A DNA stretch of 64,000 nt from Paracoccaceae bacterium (GTDB taxonomy: Bacteria; Pseudomonadota; Alphaproteobacteria; Rhodobacterales; Rhodobacteraceae), in contig JANSYP010000004.1 of the NCBI GenBank assembly GCA_024742405.1, positions 186,001 through 250,000 of the forward strand. The letters are read 5' to 3'. How positions within the stretch are numbered: the first letter of the stretch is position 1; every line of letters begins with the position of its first letter. This document shows, one piece after another, positions 17,372-26,970 of this stretch. A model generated the notes under the pieces. It worked only from the letters and a program-made list of their open reading frames with translations, was not told the origin of the DNA and searched no databases. The position numbers and the translations under genes were made by a program.

Positions 17372-18589
17372 ATGCGCGACGATGCCGGCGCCCAAAACAC
17401 CCAGACCGACGCCCAACCAGGCGCGCTCGGCCATATCACCGTGCTCGACCTGACCCGCGTGCGCGCCGGGCCCAGCTGCTGCCGTGTGCTGGCCGATTTC
17501 GGCGCCAATGTGATCAAGATCGACGCGCCCGAGGGCATGGACCGCAATACCGGCGTCGCGGGGTCGCAGCACGGATTCGACATGCTCAACCTGCACCGCA
17601 ACAAGCGCTCCATGACGCTCAATCTCAAAACGCCCGAGGGTCGCGCGCTCTTTCTGGAGATGGCGGCCCAGGCCGATGTCGTGGTGGAGAATTACCGCCC
17701 CGGCGTGAAGACGCGGCTCGGGATCGACTACGACGCGCTGAGCGCGGTGAACCCGGGCATCATCCTGGCCTCGATCTCGGGCTTCGGGCAGACCGGACCC
17801 TATGCCGAGCGTCCCGGCTTCGACCAGATCGCCCAGGGCATGGGCGGCTTCATGGGGGTCACCGGACAGCCGGGCCAACCGATGCGGGCGGGCACCGCGG
17901 TGGCCGATCTGTCCTCGGGCGTCTATGCCGCGACCGGCATCCTCATCGCGTTCGCCGAACGCGCGCAATCGGGGCAGGGGCAATGGGTGCAGGCCTCGCT
18001 GCTCGCCTCCCAGATCGCGCTGATGGATTTCCAGGCCGCGCGCTATCTGGTCGAGGGCGAGGTGCCCGAGGCCACGGGCAACGATCATCCGACCATCACG
18101 CCGATGGGCGTCGTTGCCACGGCGGACGGCCATATCAACCTCGCCGTGGGCGGGAACGGACAGTGGCAGGCGCTGGCCGAGGCGATGGGCCATCCCGAAT
18201 GGGCCGAAAACCCCGACTATGCCGAGATCGACGCCCGCACCGGTCACCGGGACGAGATCTGGGCGCTGCTACGCCCGGTCTTTGCCGAAAAACCCTCCGC
18301 CCACTGGATCGAGCTGCTGAACGCCCACGGCATCCCCACCGGGCCGATCTACCGGATGGACGAGGTCTTCGCCGATCCGCAGGTCGCCCATCTCGGCATG
18401 GCCCAGCCGGTCGAGCATCATGCGCGCGGCGAGGTCCATGTCGTCGGCCAGCCGGTCCGGCTGTCGCGCACGCCCGCCACGATGCGCCGCGCCGCGCCCG
18501 ATCCCGGCGAGCATACCGACGATCTGCTGGCGGAGTTCGGCCTCTCGCCCGAGCGCATCGCCGCCCTGCGCGCCGCCAAGGCGATCTGA
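17372..18589 (+). CDS. CaiB/BaiF family class III CoA-transferase
   Basis: A 405-aa protein with the family pattern: ITVLDLTRVRAGPSCCRVLAD, GANVIKIDAPEGMD, HRNKRSMTLNLKTPEGR, VVENYRPGVKTRLGIDYD, and PGFDQIAQGMGG, which contains the catalytic Asp. GGAGG is 6 bases before the ATG at 17372. It moves CoA between carboxylic acids. The reading frame is open far upstream (to 15050) but that part is antisense to pxpB and pxpC and not coding. Confidence 0.9.
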   Translation: MRDDAGAQNTQTDAQPGALGHITVLDLTRVRAGPSCCRVLADFGANVIKIDAPEGMDRNTGVAGSQHGFDMLNLHRNKRSMTLNLKTPEGRALFLEMAAQADVVVENYRPGVKTRLGIDYDALSAVNPGIILASISGFGQTGPYAERPGFDQIAQGMGGFMGVTGQPGQPMRAGTAVADLSSGVYAATGILIAFAERAQSGQGQWVQASLLASQIALMDFQAARYLVEGEVPEATGNDHPTITPMGVVATADGHINLAVGGNGQWQALAEAMGHPEWAENPDYAEIDARTGHRDEIWALLRPVFAEKPSAHWIELLNAHGIPTGPIYRMDEVFADPQVAHLGMAQPVEHHARGEVHVVGQPVRLSRTPATMRRAAPDPGEHTDDLLAEFGLSPERIAALRAAKAI

Positions 18590-18728
18590 ACCTGACTCGC
18601 CGGGAAGCCCTTAGGTTCGGCCCTTACAGCGCATTGCGACGGCGCGTCCGCATCGGCACTCTGGCGTGACCGGGCCGGCGTCTCCTGTGCGTTCGGTGTT
18701 CCAAATGTCCCGCACAAGGAAGCGTGCC

Positions 18729-19358
18729 ATGCCACTGCAAAACAGGGTCGACCCGTTTTCCCGCATTCACGCCTATCCCGCCCGGGGGCTCTTCGTGGGG
18801 AACCGCGGCATCCTCCACGATCCCGAGACCCGATCGCTCAAACATCAGCGCTGGGCCACTGAAGGCTGGGTCATCTGCACCCTGGAACCACGCCCCAACG
18901 CCGCCCCGAGACCGGGTCTCATGCTCCCTAGCCGCTGGACGGAGCTGTTTTTCCTCGATGAGGCGGTCGGGCTCGCCGCGGGGCATCGACCCTGCCACAG
19001 CTGCCGCCGGGCTGCGGCCCGCGCCTTTCGCGACGCCGCCGGGGTGGAACGCGTGAGCACCCTGAACAGAGCGATCAACGACGAAATGAAACGCTATCTC
19101 CGCGCGCGGTCGCCGGAGCCCCGTCCAACTTGCGTCCCCCGGACCCTACCCGATGGGGCGTTCTTCGCGATTGGCGACCAGGCCTATCTGAAATGGGGGG
19201 ATGCCGCCTTTGGGTTCGGCTTCGACGGCTATGCGCCGCCGACGCCGCTCCCCGAAGAGGCTCAGCGGCTGACGCCGGAGATATCCTGCCTTGCGCTGAG
19301 GAATGGATACCGGCCCACGTTTCATCCCACACTGGAGCGGATGCGCGGCCGCAAGTGA
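18729..19358 (+). CDS. Conserved hypothetical protein with CxxC motif
   Basis: A 209-aa protein known in alphaproteobacteria without a function. Conserved-looking parts are MPLQNRVDPFSRIHAYPARG, LFVGNRGILHD, WTELFFLDEAVGLAAGHRPC and CHSCRRAAAR; the HRPCHSCR segment may bind metal. AAGGAAG lies seven bases before the ATG. No signal peptide, so cytoplasmic. Alone between the CoA-transferase and the lipoprotein gene that converges on it. Confidence 0.7.
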   Translation: MPLQNRVDPFSRIHAYPARGLFVGNRGILHDPETRSLKHQRWATEGWVICTLEPRPNAAPRPGLMLPSRWTELFFLDEAVGLAAGHRPCHSCRRAAARAFRDAAGVERVSTLNRAINDEMKRYLRARSPEPRPTCVPRTLPDGAFFAIGDQAYLKWGDAAFGFGFDGYAPPTPLPEEAQRLTPEISCLALRNGYRPTFHPTLERMRGRK

Positions 19359-19519
19359 CCAGCGCCACCACCTCGGGTCCAGCCGGGTGCCGGCCTTTCA
19401 GACAAACACGCGCCCGTCCAGCACGTCTCCGGATGGCTCAGGGCCATGCCGCAAGCCACCCGAAACTGTTTCAGTCAGAACGCTCCGGCGCTCACGGCCG
19501 AACGCGTTCCTGATCCGCG

Positions 19520-19795
19520 TCAGCAGGGACGCACGACGACCTCGTCACCCCGGCCGGTGTAGTAGGCGCACTGGTCGGTCCGCCGGTTCTGGGCATAGAG
19601 CGCACCGGCCGTACCGGCTGCGATCGCTGCCGCGGCGGTCCATCCGGCATCGGCGCCGAGCGCATTGGCCGACAGCGCACCGAGAGTTGCGCCGACAGCG
19701 CCGCCGACAGCCGTGTCCTGCTGCTGCTGGGTCGCGTCGCAAGCCGCAAGCGCCAACAGCGCGGCCGCGGCGAAAGCTGTGAATTTCCGGGTCAT
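19520..19795 (-). CDS. Small glycine-zipper lipoprotein
   Basis: A 91-aa lipoprotein. MTRKFTAFAAAALLALAAC ends in the lipobox LAAC, followed by Asp at +2, which in some bacteria favours inner-membrane retention. Residues 28-65 are a Gly/Ala-rich zipper (VGGAVGATLGALSANALGA and following), which usually inserts in or lines membranes, and the end has two Cys (QCAYYTGRGDEVVVRPC). GAGGAG is seven bases before the ATG. Confidence 0.8.
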   Translation of the reverse strand: MTRKFTAFAAAALLALAACDATQQQQDTAVGGAVGATLGALSANALGADAGWTAAAAIAAGTAGALYAQNRRTDQCAYYTGRGDEVVVRPC

Positions 19796-20447
19796 CTGTG
19801 ATCTCCTCACTTTGGTAGGTCGTGGTGTTTTGAGCCGTATTTGGCTACCTAAGAACGTCCCACACGGCAGTATATTCCATTGTTCCCCGCAATGATGCCA
19901 TCACATGCGCACACAAATCGTGACGATGCGCAATGCATCGCCGGTTTGTGATCGGTCGGGCTGCGCCGAGATGCGCCCTCCGCAGCGGAGCAAAGACCTC
20001 AGACAGCGCCAGCCCGCGGTGCGAGCGCATCGGCTATCCCTGCGGGGGCTCGGCTCGCGCCTGCAATGCGCTCGCTATCTCTCAGGCACGCGTGGCGCTC
20101 AGGTCTTCGACCTTCCAGGCGAACCGGGCGCCTCCCGCGCCCATTGCGCGCGAAATGCCTGCGCCGCTTTGGTTTCGGAGCAGTCCAGTGCGGCGGTGTT
20201 GGGTCACCCTTCCACGCTTGGAGCACCATTGCTGCGCATCCAATCGCGTAACACCGCCATCGAGGCGCGCTGCCGGCCTGCGCAACGCGGGTCCCGCGCG
20301 GCGGATCGTCGGTGCTTCCACTGGGTCCGCGTCAGACGTTCGGTGATCTGGTCGGCACAGTCCGACCGCAGGCGGCGCCCCCGATCCCCGGCTTGATCCC
20401 CGCCGCGATCCCGGTCATCAGCCCGGGACGGCAGCGGGGCAGGGCGC
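19796..20447. other. Gene-free stretch
   Basis: About 650 bp between the lipoprotein start and the exporter start. I see no recognisable gene, RNA or repeat. A LysR regulator (ArgP/LysG) is often divergent from such exporters, but none of the three minus-strand frames here reads as one. Confidence 0.5.
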
Positions 20448-21047
20448 ATGGGATCGGCAATACAGGGCTTCATCACCGGCTTCGGGCTGATCCTCGCCAT
20501 CGGCGCCCAGAACGCGTTCGTGCTGCGCCAGGGCCTGCGGGGGGAGCATGTCTTCTGGATTTGTCTGACTTGTGCACTGTCGGACGCGCTGCTGATCGTT
20601 GCCGGCGTCGCGGGCCTGGGCGCGCTGACTCGGGCCGCGCCCTGGATCGAGCCCGTGTTCCGCTTTGGCGGGGCGGCGTTCCTGATCGCATACGGTGCGC
20701 GCGCGGCGCTCGCGGCCTGGCGCGGCGGGGCCGCGCTGATGCCCACCGCGGACCGTGCCACCCGGCTCGCCCCGGCGCTCCTGACCTGTCTCGCGCTGAC
20801 CTGGCTCAACCCCCATGTCTATCTCGACACGGTGCTGCTGATCGGCTCCATCGCCGCCCAGGCGCCGAGCCCCTTTCACTTCGGGGCCGGGGCCGTCACG
20901 GCGAGCTTCGTCTTCTTCTTTTCGCTGGGCTACGGCGCGGCCTTCCTGCGCCCGGTCTTCACCAGTGCCGCCGCCTGGCGCGTACTCGAGGGGCTCGTCG
21001 CGCTTCTGATGTGGGCCATCGCGCTGAGCCTGCTATTGGGCGCCTGA
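20448..21047 (+). CDS. LysE/ArgO family amino-acid exporter
   Basis: A 199-aa inner-membrane protein with about six hydrophobic helices. The N-terminal GFGLILAIGAQNAFVLRQGL and the LTCALSDALLIVAGVAGLG stretch are hallmarks of the LysE/ArgO branch, as is the LTWLNPHVYLDTVLLIGS stretch. It exports basic amino acids such as arginine or lysine in characterised members. No regulator is next to it. Confidence 0.9.
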   Translation: MGSAIQGFITGFGLILAIGAQNAFVLRQGLRGEHVFWICLTCALSDALLIVAGVAGLGALTRAAPWIEPVFRFGGAAFLIAYGARAALAAWRGGAALMPTADRATRLAPALLTCLALTWLNPHVYLDTVLLIGSIAAQAPSPFHFGAGAVTASFVFFFSLGYGAAFLRPVFTSAAAWRVLEGLVALLMWAIALSLLLGA

Positions 21048-21210
21048 GGCCGAGCTAAGCCCCCCGCGCCCTGACGGCGACCGACGTCGCGGCGTTGCAT
21101 CGGTGCCGCATCAGCTCGGCTCGGCGCAGCGCGGACATATCACGCGCCACCCCATCCCCACTATAACCGCCGGAGGCGCCGCAGACGCGCCGCGGATCAG
21201 GATGGTGCAT

Positions 21211-22356
21211 ATGTTCAGGGGGCCGATCTCTGCCCTGGCGTTTCTGACGATGCCGCTCGCGCCTCTGGCTGCGGCCGAAATCACCGAGCGCGACCACACC
21301 GGCACCTCCTTCGAACTCTACGGCCATGTCAGCCCTGCTGTCACATCCGTCGATGACGGTGTCGCGCGCAAGAACAGTTTCGCCGACAATTCCCATTCGA
21401 AATCGCGGATCGGGTTCCGGGCATTCCGCGACCTCGACAGCGACTACCGCCTTGGCTTTCGCTTCGAGACTGCGCTCGGCTTCCGCACGACCGAGGACAT
21501 CTCGCAGGATGATACGCCACCCCTGATGGACCTGAGCCAGGAAGACATCCGCCGGGTCGATCTTCAGCTGCGTACGCCCCGCTACGGAACCGTCTTTGTC
21601 GGTCAGGGCTCGATGTCGAGCGACGGGGTCGGACAGATCGATCTCTCGGGCACGCGCCTCGTCAACGATGTGTCCAGCTCCGGTGACGCAGCGGGTGGAT
21701 TTTTCTTCCGCAACGCCGACGGCACCCTGTCGGATATCACCGTCTCCGACGTGCTGGGCGATTTCGACGCCTCGCGGAGGGGCCGGATCCGCTATGACAC
21801 GCCGGAGTTCGCCGGCTTCATACTCTCGGCCTCCTACGGGAAGGAAATCCTGGAAACCGATACCGACGAGGAGGATTTCTACACCGGGGTGGCGCTGGCC
21901 TACAGCAAGGTCTTCGACAACGAGGTCGAGTTTGCCGCCGGCATCGCCTTCAACCGCCGCGACCGCCGGCCGGACGATGACGACCCCTTCACCCGGGATG
22001 ATATCTACGGGTCCGCGTCCCTGCGGCTGAAGTCCGGCTTCAGCCTGGGTCTGGCGCTGGGCCATCGCGACACCGAAGGCGTCGGTTTCACCTCCCGCTA
22101 CCACTATCTGAAGGCCGGATATGAGACCCACTGGTTCGGCTTCGGGGCCACCGCCGTCTCGATCGATTACTTCTATGGCAGCGACTATATCGAGGATGGT
22201 GACAACTCCCGGGCCTGGGGGTTCGGCATCGCTCAGAGAGTCGATGCCATCCATGGCGAGTTTTCCGTGGGCTTTCTCAGCAACCGCTACGAACAGCAGC
22301 TCGCGAGCTTCAAACCGGTCAACGCCGTCATCGCCGCCGTGCGGTTCGATTTTTGA
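21211..22356 (+). CDS. Outer-membrane porin
   Basis: A 381-aa protein with a signal peptide (MFRGPISALAFLTMPLAPLA, cleaved after AAA) and a 16-strand-type barrel pattern. Typical porin parts are GHVSPAVTSVDDG, SRIGFRAFRDLDSDYRLGFR, VFVGQGSM and RGRIRYDTPEFAGFILSASY, and it ends in Phe (AVRFDF), as outer-membrane barrels do. The ATG at 21211 is used (AGGA eight bases upstream); an ATG at 21202 is in frame. General diffusion of small solutes is inferred. Confidence 0.85.
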   Translation: MFRGPISALAFLTMPLAPLAAAEITERDHTGTSFELYGHVSPAVTSVDDGVARKNSFADNSHSKSRIGFRAFRDLDSDYRLGFRFETALGFRTTEDISQDDTPPLMDLSQEDIRRVDLQLRTPRYGTVFVGQGSMSSDGVGQIDLSGTRLVNDVSSSGDAAGGFFFRNADGTLSDITVSDVLGDFDASRRGRIRYDTPEFAGFILSASYGKEILETDTDEEDFYTGVALAYSKVFDNEVEFAAGIAFNRRDRRPDDDDPFTRDDIYGSASLRLKSGFSLGLALGHRDTEGVGFTSRYHYLKAGYETHWFGFGATAVSIDYFYGSDYIEDGDNSRAWGFGIAQRVDAIHGEFSVGFLSNRYEQQLASFKPVNAVIAAVRFDF

Positions 22357-22503
22357 GCCTGCTGTCGGGCGTCTGAGCGCGGCCCCCACCCCGTTTTTTT
22401 CGCGCCGCAACCGACCGTTAGCGTTCAATCGCGTGCAGAAAGCCAAAATTGTTCCGCGATCCGTGATAGGCCGGGGGTCAGCGCCTCGGGGAGGATCGGT
22501 GCG

Positions 22504-23478
22504 ATGGGCTTTCTCACACGTCACAGTCTCGAACTTCAGTTCTGGGGCTATGAGACCGGCAACGTCGTCGCGGCTGTCGCGGGGGCCGGCGGGTTCTCGC
22601 ACCTCGCGCACAGCCTGCAGCAGGCCTTTGCGGCGGGGACCGGCCCGCTGGGCGACCTGCAGTCGCTGGTTCTGCTCTTTCCCGAAGCCGCGGCAACGCT
22701 CGGCGTGGTGGCGCTCGTTGTCTTTGCCTTTCCCGTCGCTGCGCTGGCCCGGTGGCTCGGCGGCGCGCATTGCGCCGAGCTCGTCCACGCCGCCGCTGTC
22801 CCGCTCGCCTTTGCGCTTCTGATCTTCGCCGTCACTGTCACCGCAAGCCCCTTTACCGTGGCGGCCTGCGCCTTTGTCGCCGGCTCTTGCCTGCTGCGCG
22901 GTGCGGGCGGCTTTCCGATCCTTCTGAAACTCGGTGGGCTCTGCCTGGCGCTGGGCGGCGTGGGGCTCAGCGCCGCGGCGCTGACCGTTCCCATGGGCAA
23001 TCTCGCGGAAACGGGCCTTGCGGTCTCGACCTTCCTCGCGGGGACCTATGTCGCCGGCGCGGGCCTTCTGACCTATCGCGGCGGGCTCTTCGTGATCGCC
23101 AAGGGTGCGCGGATGCCTGCGGGCGCCACCCCGATCGCGTCGCTGCTCCATCCCACCGACGGCGTCTTCGCCCGGATCCTTGCCCGCGGTCCGGACGCCG
23201 TTGTCGAACGGATCTGTACTGGCGTGGTGCTGCCGTCGATCTTCTGGGCGAGCGACGAGACCAAGGCCAGCGGGCCCTTCCATCTCTCCATGGTCGCGCG
23301 CCTGCCCTGGCGGGTGATCGCGACCGGATTTGCACTGGCCTCGGGGACAGAGATCGGACTGGCCTTCGCGCTGGCCAACATGCTCTGGGCCCTGGGCGAT
23401 GTCGCCATCGGCGCGCTCGATGCGCCGGCGCGCGTCGCCGTCGCGCCCGCGGCGTCAGAGGGCGGTGACGAACTCTGA
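22504..23478 (+). CDS. Polytopic membrane protein of unknown function
   Basis: A 324-aa protein with about eight to nine hydrophobic segments (for example VALVVFAFPVAALARWL, VPLAFALLIFAVTVTAS, LAVSTFLAGTYVAGAGLLTY). The segment PTDGVFARILARGPDA may be a cytoplasmic loop. I do not recognise a family. Its 3' end overlaps the 3' end of serB by 24 bp on the opposite strand, so the two transcripts converge and overlap. GAGGA precedes the ATG at 22504. Confidence 0.7.
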   Translation: MGFLTRHSLELQFWGYETGNVVAAVAGAGGFSHLAHSLQQAFAAGTGPLGDLQSLVLLFPEAAATLGVVALVVFAFPVAALARWLGGAHCAELVHAAAVPLAFALLIFAVTVTASPFTVAACAFVAGSCLLRGAGGFPILLKLGGLCLALGGVGLSAAALTVPMGNLAETGLAVSTFLAGTYVAGAGLLTYRGGLFVIAKGARMPAGATPIASLLHPTDGVFARILARGPDAVVERICTGVVLPSIFWASDETKASGPFHLSMVARLPWRVIATGFALASGTEIGLAFALANMLWALGDVAIGALDAPARVAVAPAASEGGDEL

Positions 23479-24336
23479 TCTGGCGTAACCCTGCAGATAG
23501 AGCAGCGCAGTCAGGTCCCCGTGGTTGATGCGCAGATCGGCCTGGGCCGCGACCGCGGGCTTGGCGTGGAGCGCGACGCCCGCGCCCGCCCGGTGCAGCA
23601 TGCCCAGATCGTTGGCCCCGTCGCCCACCGCCATCGCGTCGGCCTCGCTGATCCCGAGCCGCGCGGTGATCTCTTCGAGCGCCGCGACCTTGGCCGCGCG
23701 CCCCAGGATCGGGCGGGTGACGTCCCCGGTCAGCCTGCCGCCCTCTTCCAGCAGCACATTGGCCCGGTTCTCGTCGAACCCAAGATGGTCCGCGACTTTC
23801 TCGGTGAAGGCCGTGAACCCGCCCGAGACAAGCGCCGCATGGCCGCCCGCCGCCTTCATCGTCGCGATCAGTGTGGCACCCCCGGGGGTGAAACTGATCC
23901 GCTCCGCATAGACCCGGTCGATCACGCCCGCATCGAGCCCCGCAAGCAGCCCGACCCGCTCCAACAACGCGCCCTCGAAATCGAGCTCGCCATTCATCGC
24001 CCGGGCGGTGATCTCCTTCACCCGGTCGCCGACGCCCGCCATGTCGGCCAGCTCGTCGATGCATTCCTGGCCGATCATCGTGCTGTCCATGTCGGCCAGC
24101 AGCATGCGTTTCTTCCGTCCCGCCGCGGGCTGGGCGGCCAGATCGATTCCGCGGGCCTGCAGATCGGCCCAGACGTCCTCCACGTTCTCCGGCAGGCCTG
24201 CCAACGCGAATTCGGCCGCCTCGCCGGGGCTCAGCCATTGGGCGTCGCCCCCGCCCCAGGCGTTTCGCAGCGCCTCCACCGTCTCTCGGTCGAGCGTCGG
24301 GCGGGCGGGATCGGTCAGCAGGGTCACGATGAACAT
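23455..24336 (-). CDS. serB: Phosphoserine phosphatase SerB
   Basis: A 293-aa HAD enzyme that makes L-serine from phosphoserine. The HAD motifs are LLADMDSTMIG (nucleophile Asp), VSGGFTAF (Ser), the Lys in GRAAKVAALEE, and VGDGANDLGML (metal Asp). Residues 1-75 are the usual N-terminal extension. In many Rhodobacteraceae serB sits next to serC-serA; here they start 12 kb away at 36536, with the guanidine locus and accessory genes between. Confidence 0.96.
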   Translation of the reverse strand: MFIVTLLTDPARPTLDRETVEALRNAWGGGDAQWLSPGEAAEFALAGLPENVEDVWADLQARGIDLAAQPAAGRKKRMLLADMDSTMIGQECIDELADMAGVGDRVKEITARAMNGELDFEGALLERVGLLAGLDAGVIDRVYAERISFTPGGATLIATMKAAGGHAALVSGGFTAFTEKVADHLGFDENRANVLLEEGGRLTGDVTRPILGRAAKVAALEEITARLGISEADAMAVGDGANDLGMLHRAGAGVALHAKPAVAAQADLRINHGDLTALLYLQGYARSEFVTAL

Positions 24337-24569
24337 GGGCAGTCTCCGCAGGGGCAGGGCCCTATCCCACGAGCCGCGAGCGAAGGCCAGACGGCCCCGC
24401 GCGCGGCGGTGTTGGTGGCAAGACAGTTCATCGAGGGCCCAAAAAAGCGGCAGACCACCCGCGATCCGCTCATTCGCCCGGCAAACCCCCGCACTCCGCA
24501 GGCAGCGAGCGGTCCTTGGCCCATCACGGCCATATCCAAACGAGGCCGATCTGGCATGGTCGGCCTGGC

Positions 24570-24670
24570 AGGGTGCCTAGGGTTCCGCCTCACATGAGGG
24601 CTGGTCCGAGAGGCGCCGCCGGGCTGGCCAATTCCACCCGGTACACGGCGGGACAAAATCCCGGGAGAGC
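24570..24670 (+). promoter_or_regulatory. Guanidine-I riboswitch (ykkC class)
   Basis: All conserved blocks are present in order: CTAGGGTTCCG (24577-24587), CTGGTCCGAGAGG (24601-24613), ACACGGCGGGACAAAA (24643-24658) and CCCGGGAGA (24660-24668). The closing stem pairs GGTGCC (24572-24577) with GGCGCC (24612-24617), and a second hairpin pairs CCGGG (24619-24623) with CCCGG (24637-24641). This matches the guanidine-I aptamer closely. It precedes the ABC importer and hydrolase genes and should turn them on when guanidine is bound. This is the firmest evidence for the role of the downstream genes. Confidence 0.95.
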
Positions 24671-24705
24671 ACTGCAACCGGCCTGGCCGCGCTCTCTTCC
24701 CCCTT

Positions 24706-24740
24706 CCTTGGCGCGTCCGGCCATCTACGGACCGACAAGG
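24706..24740 (+). promoter_or_regulatory. Hairpin covering the ribosome site (likely riboswitch expression platform)
   Basis: CCTTG (24706-24710) can pair with CAAGG (24736-24740), and inside it GTCCG (24715-24719) with CGGAC (24728-24732). The outer arm covers the AAGGAG ribosome site (24737-24742) of the binding-protein gene at 24751. In addition GAGAGC at the aptamer 3' edge (24665-24670) is complementary to GCTCTC (24691-24696). No T-run follows, so control of translation is more likely than termination. This is an inference from base pairing by eye. Confidence 0.5.
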
Positions 24741-24750
24741 AGCCGACCGA

Positions 24751-25803
24751 ATGAAACGCCTTCTTCTCGCCGCCGCCGCGGCCCTGACCCTTAGCGCGCC
24801 CGTCACGGCGACCGCCCAGGAAAAGACCGACTTCCGCATCGCCTGGTCGATCTACGTGGGCTGGATGCCATGGGGCTATCTCGAAGAGTCCGGCATCATG
24901 GACAAATGGGCCGAGAAATACGGCATCACCGTCGAGATCGTGCAGATCAACGACTACGTCGAATCGATCAATCAATACACCGCCGGCGCCTTTGACGGGG
25001 TCAGCGCCACCAACATGGACACGCTCTCCATCCCCGCGGGCGGCGGCGTTGACACCACGGCGCTGATCATCGGCGACTATTCCGACGGCAATGACGCGGT
25101 GATCCTCAAGGGTGAGGGCACGCTGGAGGATCTCGCCGGCAAGCCCGTGAACCTGGTGGAGCTTTCGGTCTCCCACTATCTGCTCGCCCGCGCGCTCGAC
25201 AGCGTCGGTCTGGCCGAGCGCGACCTCGCCAGTGTCATCAACACCTCCGACGCCGACATGATCGCGGCCTATGCCACGCCCGATGTCGAGGCCGTCGTGA
25301 CCTGGAACCCGCTCGTGGCCGAGATCCTCGAACAGCCCGGCGCGACGAAGCTCTTCGACAGCTCCGACATCCCCGGTGAGATCATCGACCTGCTGGTGGT
25401 CAACACCGACACGCTCGAAGCGAACCCCGATTTCGGCAAGGCGCTGGTCGGCGCCTGGTACGAGGTCATGGGGCTCATGGCTGCCAATGACGAGGCCGCC
25501 CTGACTGCGATGGCCGAAGCCTCCGGCACCGATCTGGCCGGCTACAAGGCCCAGCTCGCCAGCACCGCGATGTTCTACGAGCCCGGCGCCGCGGTGAATT
25601 TCGCCGAGGACGAGGCGCTGAAAGAGACCATGGTCAATGTCGCGGAGTTTCTTTTCGACAAGGGCATCCTCGGTGAAGGCGCGCCCTCGGCCGATTTCGT
25701 CGGCGTCCAGTATCCCCATGGCGCCACGACCGGGGATGCGAACAACGTCAAGTTCCGCTTCAACACCGAGTACATGCTCATGGCCGCGGATGGGGGTCTC
25801 TGA
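24751..25803 (+). CDS. ABC transporter substrate-binding protein, probable guanidine binder
   Basis: A 350-aa periplasmic protein of the NitT/TauT (SsuA/Thi5-like) type. The signal peptide is MKRLLLAAAAALTLSAPVTA, cleaved near TAQ. The family pattern includes FRIAWSIYVGWMPWGYLEES, FDGVSATNMDTLSIPAGGG and EAVVTWNPLVAEILEQPG. AAGGAG is eight bases before the ATG. Directly behind the guanidine riboswitch and first in the unit, so guanidine is the expected ligand, matching the cyanobacterial gdmH locus which has the same type of importer. Confidence 0.9.
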   Translation: MKRLLLAAAAALTLSAPVTATAQEKTDFRIAWSIYVGWMPWGYLEESGIMDKWAEKYGITVEIVQINDYVESINQYTAGAFDGVSATNMDTLSIPAGGGVDTTALIIGDYSDGNDAVILKGEGTLEDLAGKPVNLVELSVSHYLLARALDSVGLAERDLASVINTSDADMIAAYATPDVEAVVTWNPLVAEILEQPGATKLFDSSDIPGEIIDLLVVNTDTLEANPDFGKALVGAWYEVMGLMAANDEAALTAMAEASGTDLAGYKAQLASTAMFYEPGAAVNFAEDEALKETMVNVAEFLFDKGILGEGAPSADFVGVQYPHGATTGDANNVKFRFNTEYMLMAADGGL

Positions 25804-25901
25804 GGCCGCGGGTGCGGAGACCGGCAATGGTCCGGGTGGGCTCACGTGGCATTGGCGCTGTGCTTCAGCACCGCGCAGCCACCTCGGGGGCGCACTGAGC
25901 C

Positions 25902-26720
25902 ATGGCGCTGCGATGGATCAACCGGCGCCCCTCCCGTCCGCTGAGCGTGTTTCTGGCGCTGATCCCCTTCGTTCTGGTGATCACCGCCTACACGCTGGCC
26001 TCGGACGCGCGCCGCGCCGTCAACCCGGCCGACAAGCTGCTGCCAGCGCCCGCCCAGATCGCGGCCACCGCGGACCGGCTCCTGACCGAGCCTGACCGCC
26101 GCTCGGGCCGGATCCTCTTCTGGGTCGACACCGCGGCAAGCCTGCAGCGGATCGCGATGGGCGTGGTCATCGCCGCGGCGCTGGCGCTCGGCTTCGGGCT
26201 GCTGATCGGGCTCGCGCCCACCGCGCAGGCGGCACTCGCGCCCTTTGTCGCCACGCTCTCGCTGGTGCCACCGCTGGCGCTCCTGCCGATCCTTTTCATC
26301 GTCTTCGGGCTGGGCGAAGTATCGAAGGTCGCGCTCATCGCCATCGGCATCACGCCCTTCCTGATCCGCGATCTGGCCGCGCGTACCGCAGAGCTGCCGC
26401 GCGAGCAGATCGTCAAGGCCCAGACATTGGGCGCCTCCTCCTTCGTGGTGGGCCTGCGCGTGGCGCTGCCCCAGATCATGCCCCGGCTCATCGGCGCGGT
26501 CCGGCTGGCGCTGGGGCCGGCCTGGCTCTTCCTGATCGCGTCGGAGGCCATCGCCTCGGAAAACGGCCTCGGCTATCGGATCTTCCTCGTCCGCCGCTTC
26601 CTCGCGATGGATGTGATCCTGGTCTATGTCATCTGGATCACGCTCCTGGCTTTCCTGCTGGATCTGCTTCTGCGCCAGCTCTCCCGCCGACTATACCCCT
26701 GGGCGGAGGCAGGGCTGTGA
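25902..26720 (+). CDS. ABC transporter permease, probable guanidine import
   Basis: A 272-aa inner-membrane protein with about six helices. The segment QTLGASSFVVGLRVALPQIM is the EAA loop that contacts the ATPase. The fold is that of SsuC/TauC permeases. It follows the binding-protein gene at 98 bp and is followed by a 250-bp gap before the ATPase gene, longer than usual in such units; the gap holds no gene that I can recognise. Confidence 0.88.
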   Translation: MALRWINRRPSRPLSVFLALIPFVLVITAYTLASDARRAVNPADKLLPAPAQIAATADRLLTEPDRRSGRILFWVDTAASLQRIAMGVVIAAALALGFGLLIGLAPTAQAALAPFVATLSLVPPLALLPILFIVFGLGEVSKVALIAIGITPFLIRDLAARTAELPREQIVKAQTLGASSFVVGLRVALPQIMPRLIGAVRLALGPAWLFLIASEAIASENGLGYRIFLVRRFLAMDVILVYVIWITLLAFLLDLLLRQLSRRLYPWAEAGL

Positions 26721-26970
26721 CGGGCTTCACCCAGAGAGCAGTGGGCCGCGCCCGAGCCTGGGAGGGCTCCGCTTCTCCGCGGCACTCGGCGATCCCAAAA
26801 GCTCTTCTGTTCTGCCACTTGCTGTCGGCCCAACGAGCGCCCTCCCGGGGGGGTCGCCTTTGGAGCGCCATTGGTCTGAGCGACAATGGCGACCGGGCGC
26901 GGCCCGGCGTATCCGCCGCGCCAACCTCGTGGCAGACGCTTGCACAAATGCCCCAACCGGAGCCCGCCCG

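Noticed and set aside
19905-20440. A possible divergent LysR regulator for the LysE-type exporter
   Set aside because: None of the minus-strand frames shows a helix-turn-helix or LysR signature; only shadow-type composition is seen.
21055-23283. A 742-codon open frame on the minus strand
   Set aside because: It is antisense to the porin and the membrane protein, both of which have clear signals and family features. High GC leaves the opposite frame free of stops.
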